Shown: positions 1-9,391 of the stretch, piece after piece
Position numbering within the stretch: position 1 is the stretch's first letter
How the letters are laid out: every line of letters starts with the position of its first letter
Assembly (NCBI GenBank): GCA_902825875.1
Contig: CADECP010000014.1
Coordinates: forward strand, 99,228 to 163,227
Direction: 5' to 3'
Source: an uncultured Acidobacteriota bacterium
Lineage (GTDB): Bacteria > Acidobacteriota > Blastocatellia > RBC074
Length of the DNA stretch: 64,000 nt
Made by a program: the position numbers and the translations under genes
Notes under the pieces: generated by a model
What the model saw: only the letters and a program-made list of their open reading frames with translations
The model's database searches: none
What the model was told of the DNA's origin: nothing

Positions 1-1905
1 GCTGACCGGCAGTCGCAACAGGTTTACAGTCAATTCGCCCAGCTTGGCTTGTTCGGTGACGATGGCTCCGAACAGTGCCAGCCCGAACATGACGATTCCG
101 CTGAAGCCGCCTCGGATCAATCCTTTCACATCGAATTTCGGCAGCGCGGCAATCAACGGCCAGATCAATCCGCCCAACATCGCGGCAAACAATTCTCGCC
201 AAGGGAAGTAAAACGTGACAGGAGTTTTCCCCTGCACCTGGCTGGTCTGATCGGTCGCGGTGATTTCCATCTGTTCGACCGAATGCGACGAATACACTTT
301 CTTCACATCCGAAGCTTTGTCGGCGGGAATGAACAACACTGGGTCTTCTTTGTCGAAACTCAAGTATCTGTCGTAGGTGAAAAACACCGAACGTCCCGCG
401 CCAAGGTTTTCGTCCTGAGCCGTGATGACATCTCCGCAATCGTTGAACGCAGTGACGGACAAATTGATGGCGCTCAATCCGCTGGCAATCTGCCGCCCCG
501 GCGAAGTAACCACTTTCAACGATGTCGCCCGACGCGGCGGATTGAAAACCAATTCCAGATGATCCGATGCAATGCCCGGCACCTGAGATTCGACAATCAA
601 ATCCACATTCGGATGGCAATTCGATTTCAATTCGACCGGCAAACTGACACTGCTCCCGGCGGGAATGCTGACTGATTGCTGAGTAAATTCAACTTTGCCT
701 TTGGTCGTTCCGCCAAGTTTCAGTGCAACTGGAATTTCTTGCGTAGCTTTGATCGGCAGCTCGTTTTGATCGAGCAGAAAAACCTTGAACCGATATGAAT
801 CTCTGATTTCATCGTTGACGTTGTAACCTTCGATTTTCAGGCGGCTAGGTTTTGGAACTTCGACAGGCGCCGGAACGACAGTCGGTGGTTGCCAGAAAGC
901 CGGGATCAATTTTGCTTGTCGAAAATCGAAACTGAACAGATTCATCGAATCATTCGACTGCCGCTCCGACGGGTGTCGCTCCGATTGATGTAACGCCACA
1001 GCCACAGGAAAACCGGCAGTGACCAAGCCCGGAGATTCAACGTACAGCCGGATTGTTCCCGGCACTGCACTTCGGAACGTCAACGTAACTTTGTCTTTGT
1101 CCTTTTGAAAGGTTCCTGACACTTTCGCCCACTGCTGCCCTTTGGCCAGAGTCAGTGTTTGCCCTTCCAGCGACCTTGCATACAAAACCGTTTTGAATCG
1201 AGTGGTTTGTTGAACAGCAGTCTTGGTTTGAGCAGCGGCTTGCGTCATTTCGCTAAAACTACTCAACAAGGTGGCGGTCACGGTCAATTGATAATTCGTA
1301 TCGGCTTTGACTTTGGTGCCGCGAAAATCCAGCAGCGAGATTTCGACTTTGGCGCTGGTCGAACGCGAAATCGAAGCGGGGTTTGTTGCAATAGCCAATC
1401 TGCTCGGCCCTTGAACGTTGATGGCGGCATTGCCTGTGATGACGCCTTCGGCTTCGGCAAACAGGCGGACAACGCCGCCTCGCTCGGATTTGACGCTGAT
1501 CCAGATGCTTTTGGCTCCGGCGGGAAATTCACCTTGAATGATGGCCGCGTCGCTGGTTTTGGCGAGAAAGATTCCTGACCTGTCCAACGTAGATTTGGTT
1601 TGCCACTGAGCGATTCGTTTGGCGGCGTTCAAATCATTGAGCACAGTCGCCGTCAATGTGAGTTTGATGTTCGCAGGAGCGGAAGTTTGAGTTCCGCGCG
1701 GGTCTAGGAATTTGATTTCGACCGAAGTGTCTTTGTTGATTGCGGCAGTTCCGGCGGGAAGCAGCGGCGCGACAGACAAACGCGAACCTTGCGCCGGAAC
1801 TTGTGCGACGACGCAGTTTGCCAACGACATAACCAGCAAAAGCGTAATTGCCAGATGATGAAAAATTCTTGCCGACAATGGCTGAGATACAGTTTGCAAG
1901 TTCAT
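1..1905 (-). CDS. Large exported/membrane protein, C-terminus outside window
   Basis: Partial gene: the frame stays open from an ATG at 1905 to the window edge, giving 635 codons. An AGGAGA ribosome binding site lies 6-7 bases upstream of the ATG. The N-terminus has a hydrophobic stretch typical of a signal peptide, ending near residue 33 (ANCVVAQ). Most of the rest is beta-rich, with repeated patterns such as V.I.LLD..G.....A, suggesting several Ig-like modules of about 130-150 residues. Near residues 575-625 there are two hydrophobic segments (FAAMLGGLIWPLIAAL and GIVMFGLALFGAIV), so the protein is probably anchored in the inner membrane with its domains in the periplasm. I do not recognise a named family. 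It lies 131 bases downstream of the zinc-ribbon kinase gene on the same strand, and the two may be co-transcribed. Function unknown. Confidence 0.75.
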   Translation of the reverse strand, partial: MNLQTVSQPLSARIFHHLAITLLLVMSLANCVVAQVPAQGSRLSVAPLLPAGTAAINKDTSVEIKFLDPRGTQTSAPANIKLTLTATVLNDLNAAKRIAQWQTKSTLDRSGIFLAKTSDAAIIQGEFPAGAKSIWISVKSERGGVVRLFAEAEGVITGNAAINVQGPSRLAIATNPASISRSTSAKVEISLLDFRGTKVKADTNYQLTVTATLLSSFSEMTQAAAQTKTAVQQTTRFKTVLYARSLEGQTLTLAKGQQWAKVSGTFQKDKDKVTLTFRSAVPGTIRLYVESPGLVTAGFPVAVALHQSERHPSERQSNDSMNLFSFDFRQAKLIPAFWQPPTVVPAPVEVPKPSRLKIEGYNVNDEIRDSYRFKVFLLDQNELPIKATQEIPVALKLGGTTKGKVEFTQQSVSIPAGSSVSLPVELKSNCHPNVDLIVESQVPGIASDHLELVFNPPRRATSLKVVTSPGRQIASGLSAINLSVTAFNDCGDVITAQDENLGAGRSVFFTYDRYLSFDKEDPVLFIPADKASDVKKVYSSHSVEQMEITATDQTSQVQGKTPVTFYFPWRELFAAMLGGLIWPLIAALPKFDVKGLIRGGFSGIVMFGLALFGAIVTEQAKLGELTVNLLRLPVS

Positions 1906-2035
1906 TGTGTTCTCCTGAATGTAAAGCCGATTTTCCAATCCGCCTGTCAACCGAGATGAGCGTCAGACGCAAACCGTTGGTTTGCCGAAACGCGCACGCG
2001 CCAATGTTACTTGCACTTTGTGAACGACTCAAAAC

Positions 2036-4177
2036 TCAGTGCCCGGCGATTCTTGAATTTTGGCCGGAACCGGGCCACCAACGCACGACGAACGAAATGC
2101 CGCCTTCGCCAAAAACGCGCAGCCGCGCGCAACGCCAGCGGTTCGATGCGCTGGGCGGTTCGATCATGCCGACACGGTTTCGATAAACACGCGGAATTTC
2201 CAGCGTGCCGGGCGTTCCCGGCAAATCAATCAACACTTCGCGCTCGCCTCGAACTTTGCCGCTCCATTGAATCAGCTTCGGCCCGATTTGTTGCGAGTCC
2301 TGACCGCCATCACCCGGTTCGTTTCCGTCGGAGTCCGTATCACGTGTTTCGGGCTGACGGCGATAAGATTCTTCATCGCGACGGCGATTTTCAGCGATTC
2401 GATCTCGTCTGGCCGAAGACGATTCATCGCGGACAACAGACTCATTCGACGTGGTCGCCGACTCGGCCTGCTCTCGCTGTCTGATTTTGCGCTCTTCGTT
2501 TTTGGACGCGGCATTCGGCTGGCTGGACGGCTGATCGGCTGGCTTATTGGCCGGCTTATTGGCTGGCGGCGGCGTTTTACCGACGACAACCGCCGGAGCC
2601 TGCGTAATTTGCGGCTGAGTTTTTACACTCCCCGTCGGCGAAGGCATTGGCGTTGATTGAGTTTTTGCCGCTCCGTTCGGCAAAGCAGTGGAAGGAATCG
2701 CAGCCACCATTGGCTGCGAAGACTGCGAAGACTGCGAACCTGATGCTTGAGCCGGTTGATTGGCCGAAGGCGACGAACTTCCTTTTGCCGCGACTACGCC
2801 GGACAAAAGATCGCCTGGCAGTTGTGCGGCCAATTCCAGCGAGTCCGAATCACTGGCAATCGCGGCTTCAGGCGTTGGAGACGCTGCTGGCAACTCTCCG
2901 GTCAGCAGCGGCAATGCGCGCGATGTCAGCCAGTTCCTGCCCAAAATCCCACTCGCCAAAACCAAAACAAGCGCAACAGCGGCAACAGCGACACGGCGAC
3001 GGCGACGGCGAACCAACGTCAACCGATTCACAGCCGCAGCGTCTTCAAAACTGGAATCCGAAGAAACACCATCGGCTGAAACTTCCGGCAAAAGCGGAAT
3101 CACAACCTGCCGCGACGCGGATCGAAGCTGTTCAACCAATTCCTGCCCAAATTCTTGAACGCTCTGCTGACGATTTTCAGGAGCTTTGGCCAAGGCGCGC
3201 AAAATCGTCTTTTCCAGATTCAGCGGAATTGCCGGATTGAGTTGGCGCAGCGGCTGCGGTTCCGACTGCAAATGGTGAATGGCGATTTCCGTCGGCGTGC
3301 GACCTTTGAACGGGCGTTCGCCGGTCAGCAATTCGTACAGCATCACGCCCAGCGAATAAATGTCCGACCGATGATCTACCGCGCGGCTCTGGCACTGTTC
3401 CGGCGAAGCGTAGGCAACAGTTCCGCTCAAAACCGAATGCTGCGTGAACGGCGGCGCTCCGGGCGGCTGGGGAAATTTGGCAATGCCGAAGTCTATGAGC
3501 TTCGCTTTTGAGATTGAGGGATTGAGAGATTGAGGGATTGAGGGAAAATTTCTATTTTCGACTCTCTCCATCTCTCCATCTCTCTGTCTCTCTGTCTTCC
3601 CACCCTCAGAGAGCATCACGTTTCGCGGATTGATGTCTCGATGCACGATGCCGCGCGCGTGGACTTCGCCAAGCGCATCGCAAAGTTGAAGCGCAATGCT
3701 TACCGTTTCGGAAATTTCCAGCTTGCCTTTGGCGTCCAACTCTTCGCGCAGAGATCGCCCGCGCAAAAACTCCATCGCCACGAATCGCAAATCGTCGCCG
3801 ATCATTCCGCTGTCAAACAGCCGCACGATGTTCGGGTGGTCAATGCCAGTCAGCGCGTCGGCTTCGTGGCGCATGCGTTCCAGCATTTCGTGCCAGTAAT
3901 TCCGCGCGGCTTCGGCATCAATCGCGTAGGTCAATTCACGCCGCACCAGTTGCGCCGGATCGCTGACTTTAACTACGGCTACGCTGTCGGTTTGCAAATC
4001 AGTCGCAGCAAAAACGGTCGAAAGCCCGCCCTGCCCTAAACGCCGATAAAGCTTGTACCGCTCCCCAACCGTTTGATTCAGCAATTGCGACAAATCGGGT
4101 TCGTGAACCTGAGCGCAGTTCGGACAGAAAACGGCAAATTCAGACAAATCTCCGAAACAACGTTGGCACCGAGTCAT
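2036..4177 (-). CDS. Zinc-ribbon Ser/Thr protein kinase with in-frame repeat insertion
   Basis: Hanks-type kinase of 713 residues. The ATG at 4177 is chosen because AAGGAG precedes it and the N-terminus then begins directly with a zinc ribbon (Cys4, Cys7, Cys18, Cys21). The kinase domain spans about residues 41-345: glycine loop GQGG, beta-3 lysine near K70, catalytic loop HRDINPRN at 179-186, DFG at 229-231 and an APE-like SPE after GTVAYA. The catalytic-loop lysine (HRDxK) is Asn183, which is unusual. Between the catalytic loop and DFG is an extra stretch of about 33 residues (192-224) encoded by a short-repeat element. A run of arginines and one membrane segment (396-413) precede a Pro/Ser/Gln/Arg-rich linker and a C-terminal domain of unknown role, presumably periplasmic. 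It is probably a membrane signalling kinase, perhaps with weak or no activity. Confidence 0.85.
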   Translation of the reverse strand: MTRCQRCFGDLSEFAVFCPNCAQVHEPDLSQLLNQTVGERYKLYRRLGQGGLSTVFAATDLQTDSVAVVKVSDPAQLVRRELTYAIDAEAARNYWHEMLERMRHEADALTGIDHPNIVRLFDSGMIGDDLRFVAMEFLRGRSLREELDAKGKLEISETVSIALQLCDALGEVHARGIVHRDINPRNVMLSEGGKTERQRDGEMERVENRNFPSIPQSLNPSISKAKLIDFGIAKFPQPPGAPPFTQHSVLSGTVAYASPEQCQSRAVDHRSDIYSLGVMLYELLTGERPFKGRTPTEIAIHHLQSEPQPLRQLNPAIPLNLEKTILRALAKAPENRQQSVQEFGQELVEQLRSASRQVVIPLLPEVSADGVSSDSSFEDAAAVNRLTLVRRRRRRVAVAAVALVLVLASGILGRNWLTSRALPLLTGELPAASPTPEAAIASDSDSLELAAQLPGDLLSGVVAAKGSSSPSANQPAQASGSQSSQSSQPMVAAIPSTALPNGAAKTQSTPMPSPTGSVKTQPQITQAPAVVVGKTPPPANKPANKPADQPSSQPNAASKNEERKIRQREQAESATTSNESVVRDESSSARRDRIAENRRRDEESYRRQPETRDTDSDGNEPGDGGQDSQQIGPKLIQWSGKVRGEREVLIDLPGTPGTLEIPRVYRNRVGMIEPPSASNRWRCARLRVFGEGGISFVVRWWPGSGQNSRIAGH
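3511..3600. repeat. Tandem-arm inverted repeat, 8 bp units, inside kinase gene
   Basis: The left arm (3511-3545) reads as an 8-base array of GATTGAGG-type units. The reverse complement of the right arm (3561-3600) is also an 8-base array (GACAGAGA, GATGGAGA). The arms meet at a perfect GAAAAT/ATTTTC core at about 3544-3559. The element is in frame and adds roughly 33 low-complexity residues to the kinase domain between the catalytic loop and DFG. Confidence 0.75.
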
Positions 4178-4397
4178 AGCTGGCTCCTTCGTGATGTGTT
4201 GGAAGTGTTTTTTGGAAAAGGGTGGACGGAGTATAGAGGAAAAGATTTTGGCTGTCAGCGGAAACTTTGAAGCGCGTCGCATTCCTAATTACTTGCGTTG
4301 ATTCTTGAGAATCCTGACGGCCTTCCGCATACTTGCTGCCGCTTGAAGTCAAAAGCATTCGACAAAACTCTCAACTCAAACCTGTGGAGGAGAATTT

Positions 4398-4748
4398 ATG
4401 TACACCGTCTCGAAAGATGAACGCACGTGGGGAATGTTGGCGCATTTGTCGGCGTTGCTGGGTTATTTGATTCTGCCTTTCGGCAACATCATTGCGCCGC
4501 TGGTAATCTGGCTGATGAAGAAAGATGAGTCACAGTTCGTCGGCGAGCAGGCGAAAGAATCGCTCAACTTTCAAATCAGTTGCACCATTTACATGATTGT
4601 CGCGCTTGTCTCACTCATGCTGTTGGTTGGAATAATTTTGGTTCCGATTGTTTATGCTTTCGGGTTGATCTTGACGTTGGTGGCAACGGTCAAAGCCAAC
4701 AATGGTGTTCCGTATCGTTATCCGTTGACGCTTCGCCTGATTAGCTGA
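4398..4748 (+). CDS. DUF4870 (Tic20-like) small membrane protein
   Basis: A 116-residue integral membrane protein with a strong GGAGGAG ribosome binding site before ATG 4398. The N-terminal signature SKDERTWGMLAHLSALLGY and the following IIAPLVIWLMKKDES segment are typical of DUF4870 proteins, which resemble Tic20. Three hydrophobic segments are visible: residues about 13-40, 58-78 and 80-95. The conserved stretch FVGEQAKESLNFQ lies between them. The family is widespread in bacteria and has no firmly established role. The gene stands alone between two minus-strand genes and is followed by a strong hairpin terminator shared with the convergent DUF58 gene. Confidence 0.85.
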   Translation: MYTVSKDERTWGMLAHLSALLGYLILPFGNIIAPLVIWLMKKDESQFVGEQAKESLNFQISCTIYMIVALVSLMLLVGIILVPIVYAFGLILTLVATVKANNGVPYRYPLTLRLIS

Positions 4749-4775
4749 GCCTGATCGTATTTACATTCAAATTAC

Positions 4776-4815
4776 AAAGAGCGAGGAGTGCTTTCACAGC
4801 AATCCTCGCTCTTTT
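4776..4815. terminator. Bidirectional hairpin terminator
   Basis: A perfect 12 bp stem (AAAGAGCGAGGA at 4776-4787 pairing with 4803-4814) closes a 15-base loop and is followed by T residues on the plus strand. It sits between the convergent DUF4870 and DUF58 genes, and one arm also encodes the last DUF58 codons. Confidence 0.8.
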
Positions 4816-6143
4816 ACTTGCAGGTATTTGTTGACCAATTGAAACGATAACTGACCCGCTTGAACGTCCAGCACCAACCCTCCCAGTTCCGTAATCCTGG
4901 CCAGAGCCTCTTCGCGTTGTTGCAGCAATTCTTCGGCGACGGATTGTTTGTAAACGTCTGCGACAGCTTTTGGTTCGGTGGCGACCAACGCTCGCAGGTC
5001 GTTGTCGCCAATGGTGACGATCAACGGCAAATGGCGAGGCAGCAATGACGCTGTGTAAGCCAGCAATTCCGCCGAAGCATCTCGATCAACCAAATCCGTC
5101 AGAATCACCACCAACGAACGTCGTTTGCAGTTTTGCGACAAATACTGAAACGCTCGCGCGTATGACGGTTCAATCATCTGAGCTTTGACGTTGTACAGAG
5201 CCTCGGTCATTGCCGATAACTGGCTGTGGCCTCGTTGCGGAGGCAGGTAGCTGACGACCTGCCGATTGAACACCAATAAGCCGACATTATCTCCGCCGCT
5301 GGTCGCCACGTAGCCAATTGCCAGCGCAGCATTGATGGCATGATCGAGTTTTGACAGATGTTCGATACGCGAAGTCATCAACCGTCCGGCGTCAATCATC
5401 ACCACTATGTTCTGGTTGCGTTCGATCTGGTATTGCCGAGTCGTCAGCTTGCCGCGTCTGGCTGTCGCCGTCCACGAAACATGCCGCAGTTCATCGCCAA
5501 GCACGTAATCTCGCAAACTTTCAAATTCACGGCCTTGTCCGCGCAATCGTGTGCGGCGCATTCCGGCCATCAACTGGCGATTGCGCTGCGCGAACAATTC
5601 GTAGCGTTTGGCTTCGTTGATGTTCGGGTAAACCTTGACGCTTTCCGCCGCAGGCAAACTGACCTGTTTGACGACCAGCCCCAGCCGCGAACGCCAGCGT
5701 AGCGCCACGTTGCCAAAGCTGTAATCTCCGCGCGAAGCCGCGTAGAGTTTGTAACCGACCATTGCCTCAACTTCGCCACTGCGCGACCGGCGAGTTTTCG
5801 CCGTCAACAATCGCTGCCCGCGCAATTCCAGTTCGGGCGGAAATTCGTCTTTGATCGTGAACAACGGAGCGCGCGAACGTCGCCGGGCGAGTTTGACCGT
5901 CAGATGCAACTGCACTTCGTTTTCTTCGCCGATCATGAACCGGCGAGGCATGACGCGACGAACTTCAAGCTGAGATTCTTTTTCGGTCAGTTTGTAATCA
6001 ACGAACGCCAGTGCCAGCAGCAACAAATCGTATCCCAACAACCACCACTTCAAATTCGTTCGCGCGGCAAAGCCCGTCCACATCACCACCATTGGCAACA
6101 CACCAAGCGCAAATAGAATGAAGAACCTTCGAGTGAAAATCAT
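4794..6143 (-). CDS. DUF58 domain protein, partner of MoxR ATPase
   Basis: A 449-residue protein with two N-terminal membrane segments (about residues 7-24 and 32-47) followed by a cytoplasmic domain. The DUF58 hallmark is clear: [18 protein letters not shown] followed by [12 protein letters not shown], about residues 203-233. After it comes a von Willebrand A-like fold with [10 protein letters not shown] (a degenerate MIDAS) and [12 protein letters not shown]58 proteins are normally encoded next to MoxR AAA+ ATPases and are thought to act with them in assembling or activating complexes at the membrane. Here the moxR gene ends 96 bases upstream on the same strand. The space between is filled by a short-repeat element, and no Shine-Dalgarno sequence is visible before ATG 6143. 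Confidence 0.9.
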   Translation of the reverse strand: MIFTRRFFILFALGVLPMVVMWTGFAARTNLKWWLLGYDLLLLALAFVDYKLTEKESQLEVRRVMPRRFMIGEENEVQLHLTVKLARRRSRAPLFTIKDEFPPELELRGQRLLTAKTRRSRSGEVEAMVGYKLYAASRGDYSFGNVALRWRSRLGLVVKQVSLPAAESVKVYPNINEAKRYELFAQRNRQLMAGMRRTRLRGQGREFESLRDYVLGDELRHVSWTATARRGKLTTRQYQIERNQNIVVMIDAGRLMTSRIEHLSKLDHAINAALAIGYVATSGGDNVGLLVFNRQVVSYLPPQRGHSQLSAMTEALYNVKAQMIEPSYARAFQYLSQNCKRRSLVVILTDLVDRDASAELLAYTASLLPRHLPLIVTIGDNDLRALVATEPKAVADVYKQSVAEELLQQREEALARITELGGLVLDVQAGQLSFQLVNKYLQVKERGLL

Positions 6144-6148
6144 TTGGG

Positions 6149-6240
6149 AAAATCAAAAGGCAAAAGGCAAATATCAAAAAGCAAAAATGAAAAGTGCCAC
6201 CCTTTTGCCTTTTCACTTTTGATATTTGCCCTTTGATTTT
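6149..6240. repeat. Tandem-arm inverted repeat, CAAAAGG-type units
   Basis: An A-rich left arm from 6149 is built from about 7-base units (CAAAAGG, CAAATAT, CAAAAAG). A T-rich right arm ends at 6240, and its reverse complement contains the same units in a slightly different order. The element fills the gap between moxR and the DUF58 gene, and its right arm reaches the moxR stop codon. Confidence 0.75.
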
Positions 6241-7193
6241 TAGCGGGGTACTTCAACCGCGCTGATAATTTCATCCAGAATCGCTTCTTCGGTGATGCCT
6301 TCGATTTCGGCTTCAGAACGCAGCAGTATGCGATGGCGCAGCGCCGGATGAACCACGTCGCGCACATCGTCCGGCGTGACAAAGTCGCGGTCGCGCAATG
6401 CCGCCAGAGCTTTGCTGGCCAGCAGCAAAGCGACCGAAGCGCGCGGGCTGGCTCCCCACAACAGGCTCGGATGTTCGCGTGTGCGGCGAACCAGATTGAC
6501 GATGTAATTTTGTACGCTGGGTTCGACGTTGACCTTGCGAACTTCGGCGCGGCACTGCGGAATCACCGCCGGATCATCCACCATCACCAGCGGCACGTTT
6601 TCCAGCTTGCGAGCGTTAAAGCCCGCCTGCCAATTGGCGACGATTTGTTGTTCGTCTTCGGCGCTGGGGTAAGAGATCAAAATTTTGAACAAGAATCGGT
6701 CAAGCTGGGCTTCAGGCAACGGATATGTTCCTTCGTATTCAATCGGGTTTTCTGTCGCCAGCACCAAAAACAGAGGCGACAGCAGATGACTTTCGCCGTC
6801 AATCGTCACCTGACGTTCTTCCATCGCTTCAAGTAAAGCGGCCTGAGTTTTCGGCGGAGTCCGATTGATTTCATCGCCAAGCAAAATGTCCGTGAAAACC
6901 GGCCCGTGCCGCAAACTGAATTGCGACGTGGCCACATTGAAAACGTTCGTGCCAGTGATGTCCGACGGCATCAAATCCGGCGTGAATTGAATGCGGTTGA
7001 ACCCCGCGCCCAAAATTCGCGCCAGCGTTTTGACCATCAAAGTTTTCGCCGTGCCCGGTACGCCTTCCAACAAGGCGTGGCCTTCGGCCAGCAAACAAAT
7101 CAGGATTTGGTCAATGATGGCGTCCTGACCGACGATGACTTTGTGGACTTCGTTGCGAATGTGTTCGGCGACCTGGCTGACGTAATTTGCCAT
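6240..7193 (-). CDS. MoxR-family AAA+ ATPase
   Basis: A 317-residue AAA+ ATPase of the MoxR family. Walker A is GVPGTAKT (about residues 45-52), Walker B and the following region read [23 protein letters not shown], and sensor 1 is [21 protein letters not shown] (shown in parts). ATG 7193 is preferred because it begins at the conserved [12 protein letters not shown]; a GGAG lies 15 bases upstream, rather far. The frame is open further upstream but without family similarity. MoxR proteins act as chaperone-like ATPases together with DUF58 and VWA proteins; the DUF58 gene follows directly. The gene is divergent from hemC-hemD, with 127 bases between them. Confidence 0.92.
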   Translation of the reverse strand: MANYVSQVAEHIRNEVHKVIVGQDAIIDQILICLLAEGHALLEGVPGTAKTLMVKTLARILGAGFNRIQFTPDLMPSDITGTNVFNVATSQFSLRHGPVFTDILLGDEINRTPPKTQAALLEAMEERQVTIDGESHLLSPLFLVLATENPIEYEGTYPLPEAQLDRFLFKILISYPSAEDEQQIVANWQAGFNARKLENVPLVMVDDPAVIPQCRAEVRKVNVEPSVQNYIVNLVRRTREHPSLLWGASPRASVALLLASKALAALRDRDFVTPDDVRDVVHPALRHRILLRSEAEIEGITEEAILDEIISAVEVPR

Positions 7194-7320
7194 GCGTAAT
7201 GGGCTGAACTCCTGTTGATAGATTTGAACTGCTTTCTGCGAGCGGCAACTATACTCAAAGAGTTCTGGGGCGACAATCGTTGTATTGCCTATCGGTTTTC
7301 CTGCTGGTTTAATCCCATCC

Positions 7321-9255
7321 ATGCCAAATCTGATTATCGGGTCACGCGGCAGCAAACTGGCGCTGTGGCAATCCAATTGGGTCAAACAGGAACTGGAACG
7401 ATTGCATCCGGGCTTGGTCGTCGCGGTTGAAGTCATTCAAACCACCGGCGACAAACAGAGCGAAGCTTCGTTGACGGCAATCGCGGGCAAAGGCGCGTTC
7501 ACCAAAGAAATCGAAGACGCCGTGTCAGATCGGCGGATTGATCTGGCTGTTCACAGTTTGAAAGATTTGCCGACGATCTTGCCCGACGGTTTGCACATCG
7601 TCGCCATCACCGAACGCGAAGACGTACGTGATGCGTTGGTCGCTTCTATTGGATTGGCTGTTAGCTCGATTCAGGACTTGCCCAAAGGCGCGCGCGTTGG
7701 AACCAGCAGCTTGCGGCGTCGAGCGCAGTTGCTTCACCAACGGCCTGACCTGGAAATCCTGGAGCTTCGCGGCAACGTAGACACCCGGCTTCGCAAACTG
7801 GATGAAGGCCAATACGACGCGATCATTCTGGCTGCGGCGGGATTGATCCGGCTGGGATTGGCTGACCGCATCACGGCGCGAATCCCTGCCGCTGAAATGC
7901 TGAGCGCAGTTGGGCAGGGGGCGCTGGCTGTCGAATCCCGCGTTGACGATCAACGGACGAATTTGTTGCTGGAGGCTTTGAACCATTGGCCGACTCGATT
8001 TGCCGCCGAAGCCGAACGCGCCGTGTTGCGTGAACTCGGCGGAGGTTGCGCCGTTCCGATTGCTGCTCTTGGATTGGTGACGAACGACCGGCTGACGTTG
8101 CAGGCTTTGGTGGCGGACGTGAACGGCCAGCAGGTGATTCGCCAACAAATGGAAGGTTCCGCGCATCAGGCCGAAGAACTCGGCGCGCAATTGGCTGAAG
8201 CCTTGATTGCCGCCGGAGCGCGCGACTTATTGAATCGAAATTCTTTGGCAATCAAACCAGGAAAAGAGAATACGGAACAAACAGAAATAACGGAAAAGAC
8301 GGAAAAGGCATTTGGAAGAGGCGATGCTCAGGCCAATAAGCTTGATGCCGCGACCGAAGAGTTTCCGTTAATTCCGTTATTTTCGTCTGTTCCGTTATCT
8401 GAGTTGGTTATTCAGGAAGAAAGCCAATCCGAATTCAAAGTAGTCACTCCTGAACTGCCGTTGGCTGGGCGCAAAGTCATCATCACTCGGTCGCCGAAAC
8501 AAAGCAGCGAAATGGTTCGGTTTCTGGAAAAGCTTGGCGCAGAAGTCATTGCTTGCCCGACGATTGAAATCAAACCGCCATCCGATTGGGAACAGCTTGA
8601 TCGCGCGTTGGTGCATTTAAGCTGGTTTGACTGGATGGCGTTCACCAGCGCCAATGCCGTCGAATGGTTTTTACATCGGCTGGACGAACTTGGGCACGGA
8701 CGAGCTGAGTTGATGTCGCATCGTGTGTGTGCCGTCGGACGCAAAACCGCCGAAAAGCTGAAAAGCGAAAACATCTCAGTAGACGTGATGCCCGAACGAT
8801 TTACAGCAGAAGCTCTGGTCGAGGAGTTCATCAAACGATTTGGCGTCAGTCAGCGGCTGCGCGGTTCGAGGATGTTGTTGCCTGCGTCGAAAACTACGCG
8901 CGATGTGATTCGCCCGGCGATGGAAAAAATCGGCGTTTACGTCGAAGTCGTCGAAGCTTATCAAACGGTGTTGCCTGCTTCGGCGAGCAAAGAAACGATG
9001 AAGTTGATCCGAAACGCCAATGCCGATTACATCGTCTTTACCAGTCCTTCGACGATTACGAATCTGGCGGCAATCCTGGAAACAGACCACTTGATTCCGC
9101 ATCTGACAAATTGCCGAGTGGCTTGCATAGGGCCGGTGACTGCCGATGCCGCGCGGTTGCATGGGCTGGAGGTTCATATCCAACCTAAAGAACACACTGC
9201 CGAAGCCATCGTTCGCGCGTTGGCAGCGGACAGTTTGAAGCGATTTGAACATTAG
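7321..9255 (+). CDS. hemC-hemD: Hydroxymethylbilane synthase - uroporphyrinogen-III synthase fusion
   Basis: A 644-residue fusion for two consecutive tetrapyrrole steps: four porphobilinogens to hydroxymethylbilane (HemC), then cyclisation to uroporphyrinogen III (HemD). Residues 1-304 are HemC: start motif [18 protein letters not shown] near 81-85, and cofactor-binding Cys243 in [12 protein letters not shown]. Residues about 380-644 are HemD, with [15 protein letters not shown] and [15 protein letters not shown]. The linker (312-378) is charged and repetitive ([12 protein letters not shown]) and is encoded by an inverted-repeat element. ATG 7321 is chosen because the conserved N-terminus starts there; a TTG at 7285 is in frame, and neither start has a clear Shine-Dalgarno. 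Such fusions are known in some bacteria, so the fusion itself is not exceptional, but the repeat-made linker is. Confidence 0.92.
   Translation: MPNLIIGSRGSKLALWQSNWVKQELERLHPGLVVAVEVIQTTGDKQSEASLTAIAGKGAFTKEIEDAVSDRRIDLAVHSLKDLPTILPDGLHIVAITEREDVRDALVASIGLAVSSIQDLPKGARVGTSSLRRRAQLLHQRPDLEILELRGNVDTRLRKLDEGQYDAIILAAAGLIRLGLADRITARIPAAEMLSAVGQGALAVESRVDDQRTNLLLEALNHWPTRFAAEAERAVLRELGGGCAVPIAALGLVTNDRLTLQALVADVNGQQVIRQQMEGSAHQAEELGAQLAEALIAAGARDLLNRNSLAIKPGKENTEQTEITEKTEKAFGRGDAQANKLDAATEEFPLIPLFSSVPLSELVIQEESQSEFKVVTPELPLAGRKVIITRSPKQSSEMVRFLEKLGAEVIACPTIEIKPPSDWEQLDRALVHLSWFDWMAFTSANAVEWFLHRLDELGHGRAELMSHRVCAVGRKTAEKLKSENISVDVMPERFTAEALVEEFIKRFGVSQRLRGSRMLLPASKTTRDVIRPAMEKIGVYVEVVEAYQTVLPASASKETMKLIRNANADYIVFTSPSTITNLAAILETDHLIPHLTNCRVACIGPVTADAARLHGLEVHIQPKEHTAEAIVRALAADSLKRFEH
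8267..8400. repeat. Tandem-arm inverted repeat, 9 bp units, in hemC-hemD linker
   Basis: Left arm 8267-8309 reads in 9-base steps AATACGGAA, CAAACAGAA, ATAACGGAA, AAGACGGAA. The reverse complement of the right arm (8361-8400) reads ATAACGGAA, CAGACGAAA, ATAACGGAA, TTAACGGAA. The roughly 50 bases between the arms are unique. The whole element is in frame between the HemC and HemD domains. Confidence 0.8.
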
Positions 9256-9391
9256 TTTGCATCTCGCGGCGATTGATTTAGACTACGCACGCTTTTGGAG
9301 AGATTGTTCTTTTGCCTCGCCAAATCAAACAGCCGGTACGCGATTGCTTTTTAGACTTTTGCATTGAGCAAAGGGAGTCGAACAAAGATTC

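Noticed and set aside
49..675. Long open frames on the plus strand opposite the first gene
   Set aside because: The minus-strand frame has a signal peptide, ribosome site and membrane segments, whereas the plus-strand frames are rich in Arg/His/Gln and have no start signal, typical of antisense shadows.
7194..7320. Sigma-70 promoter for hemC-hemD (TATACT at 7250-7255)
   Set aside because: The -10-like box is good, but the only -35-like sequences are at 20 or more bases, outside normal spacing; not listed as a feature.
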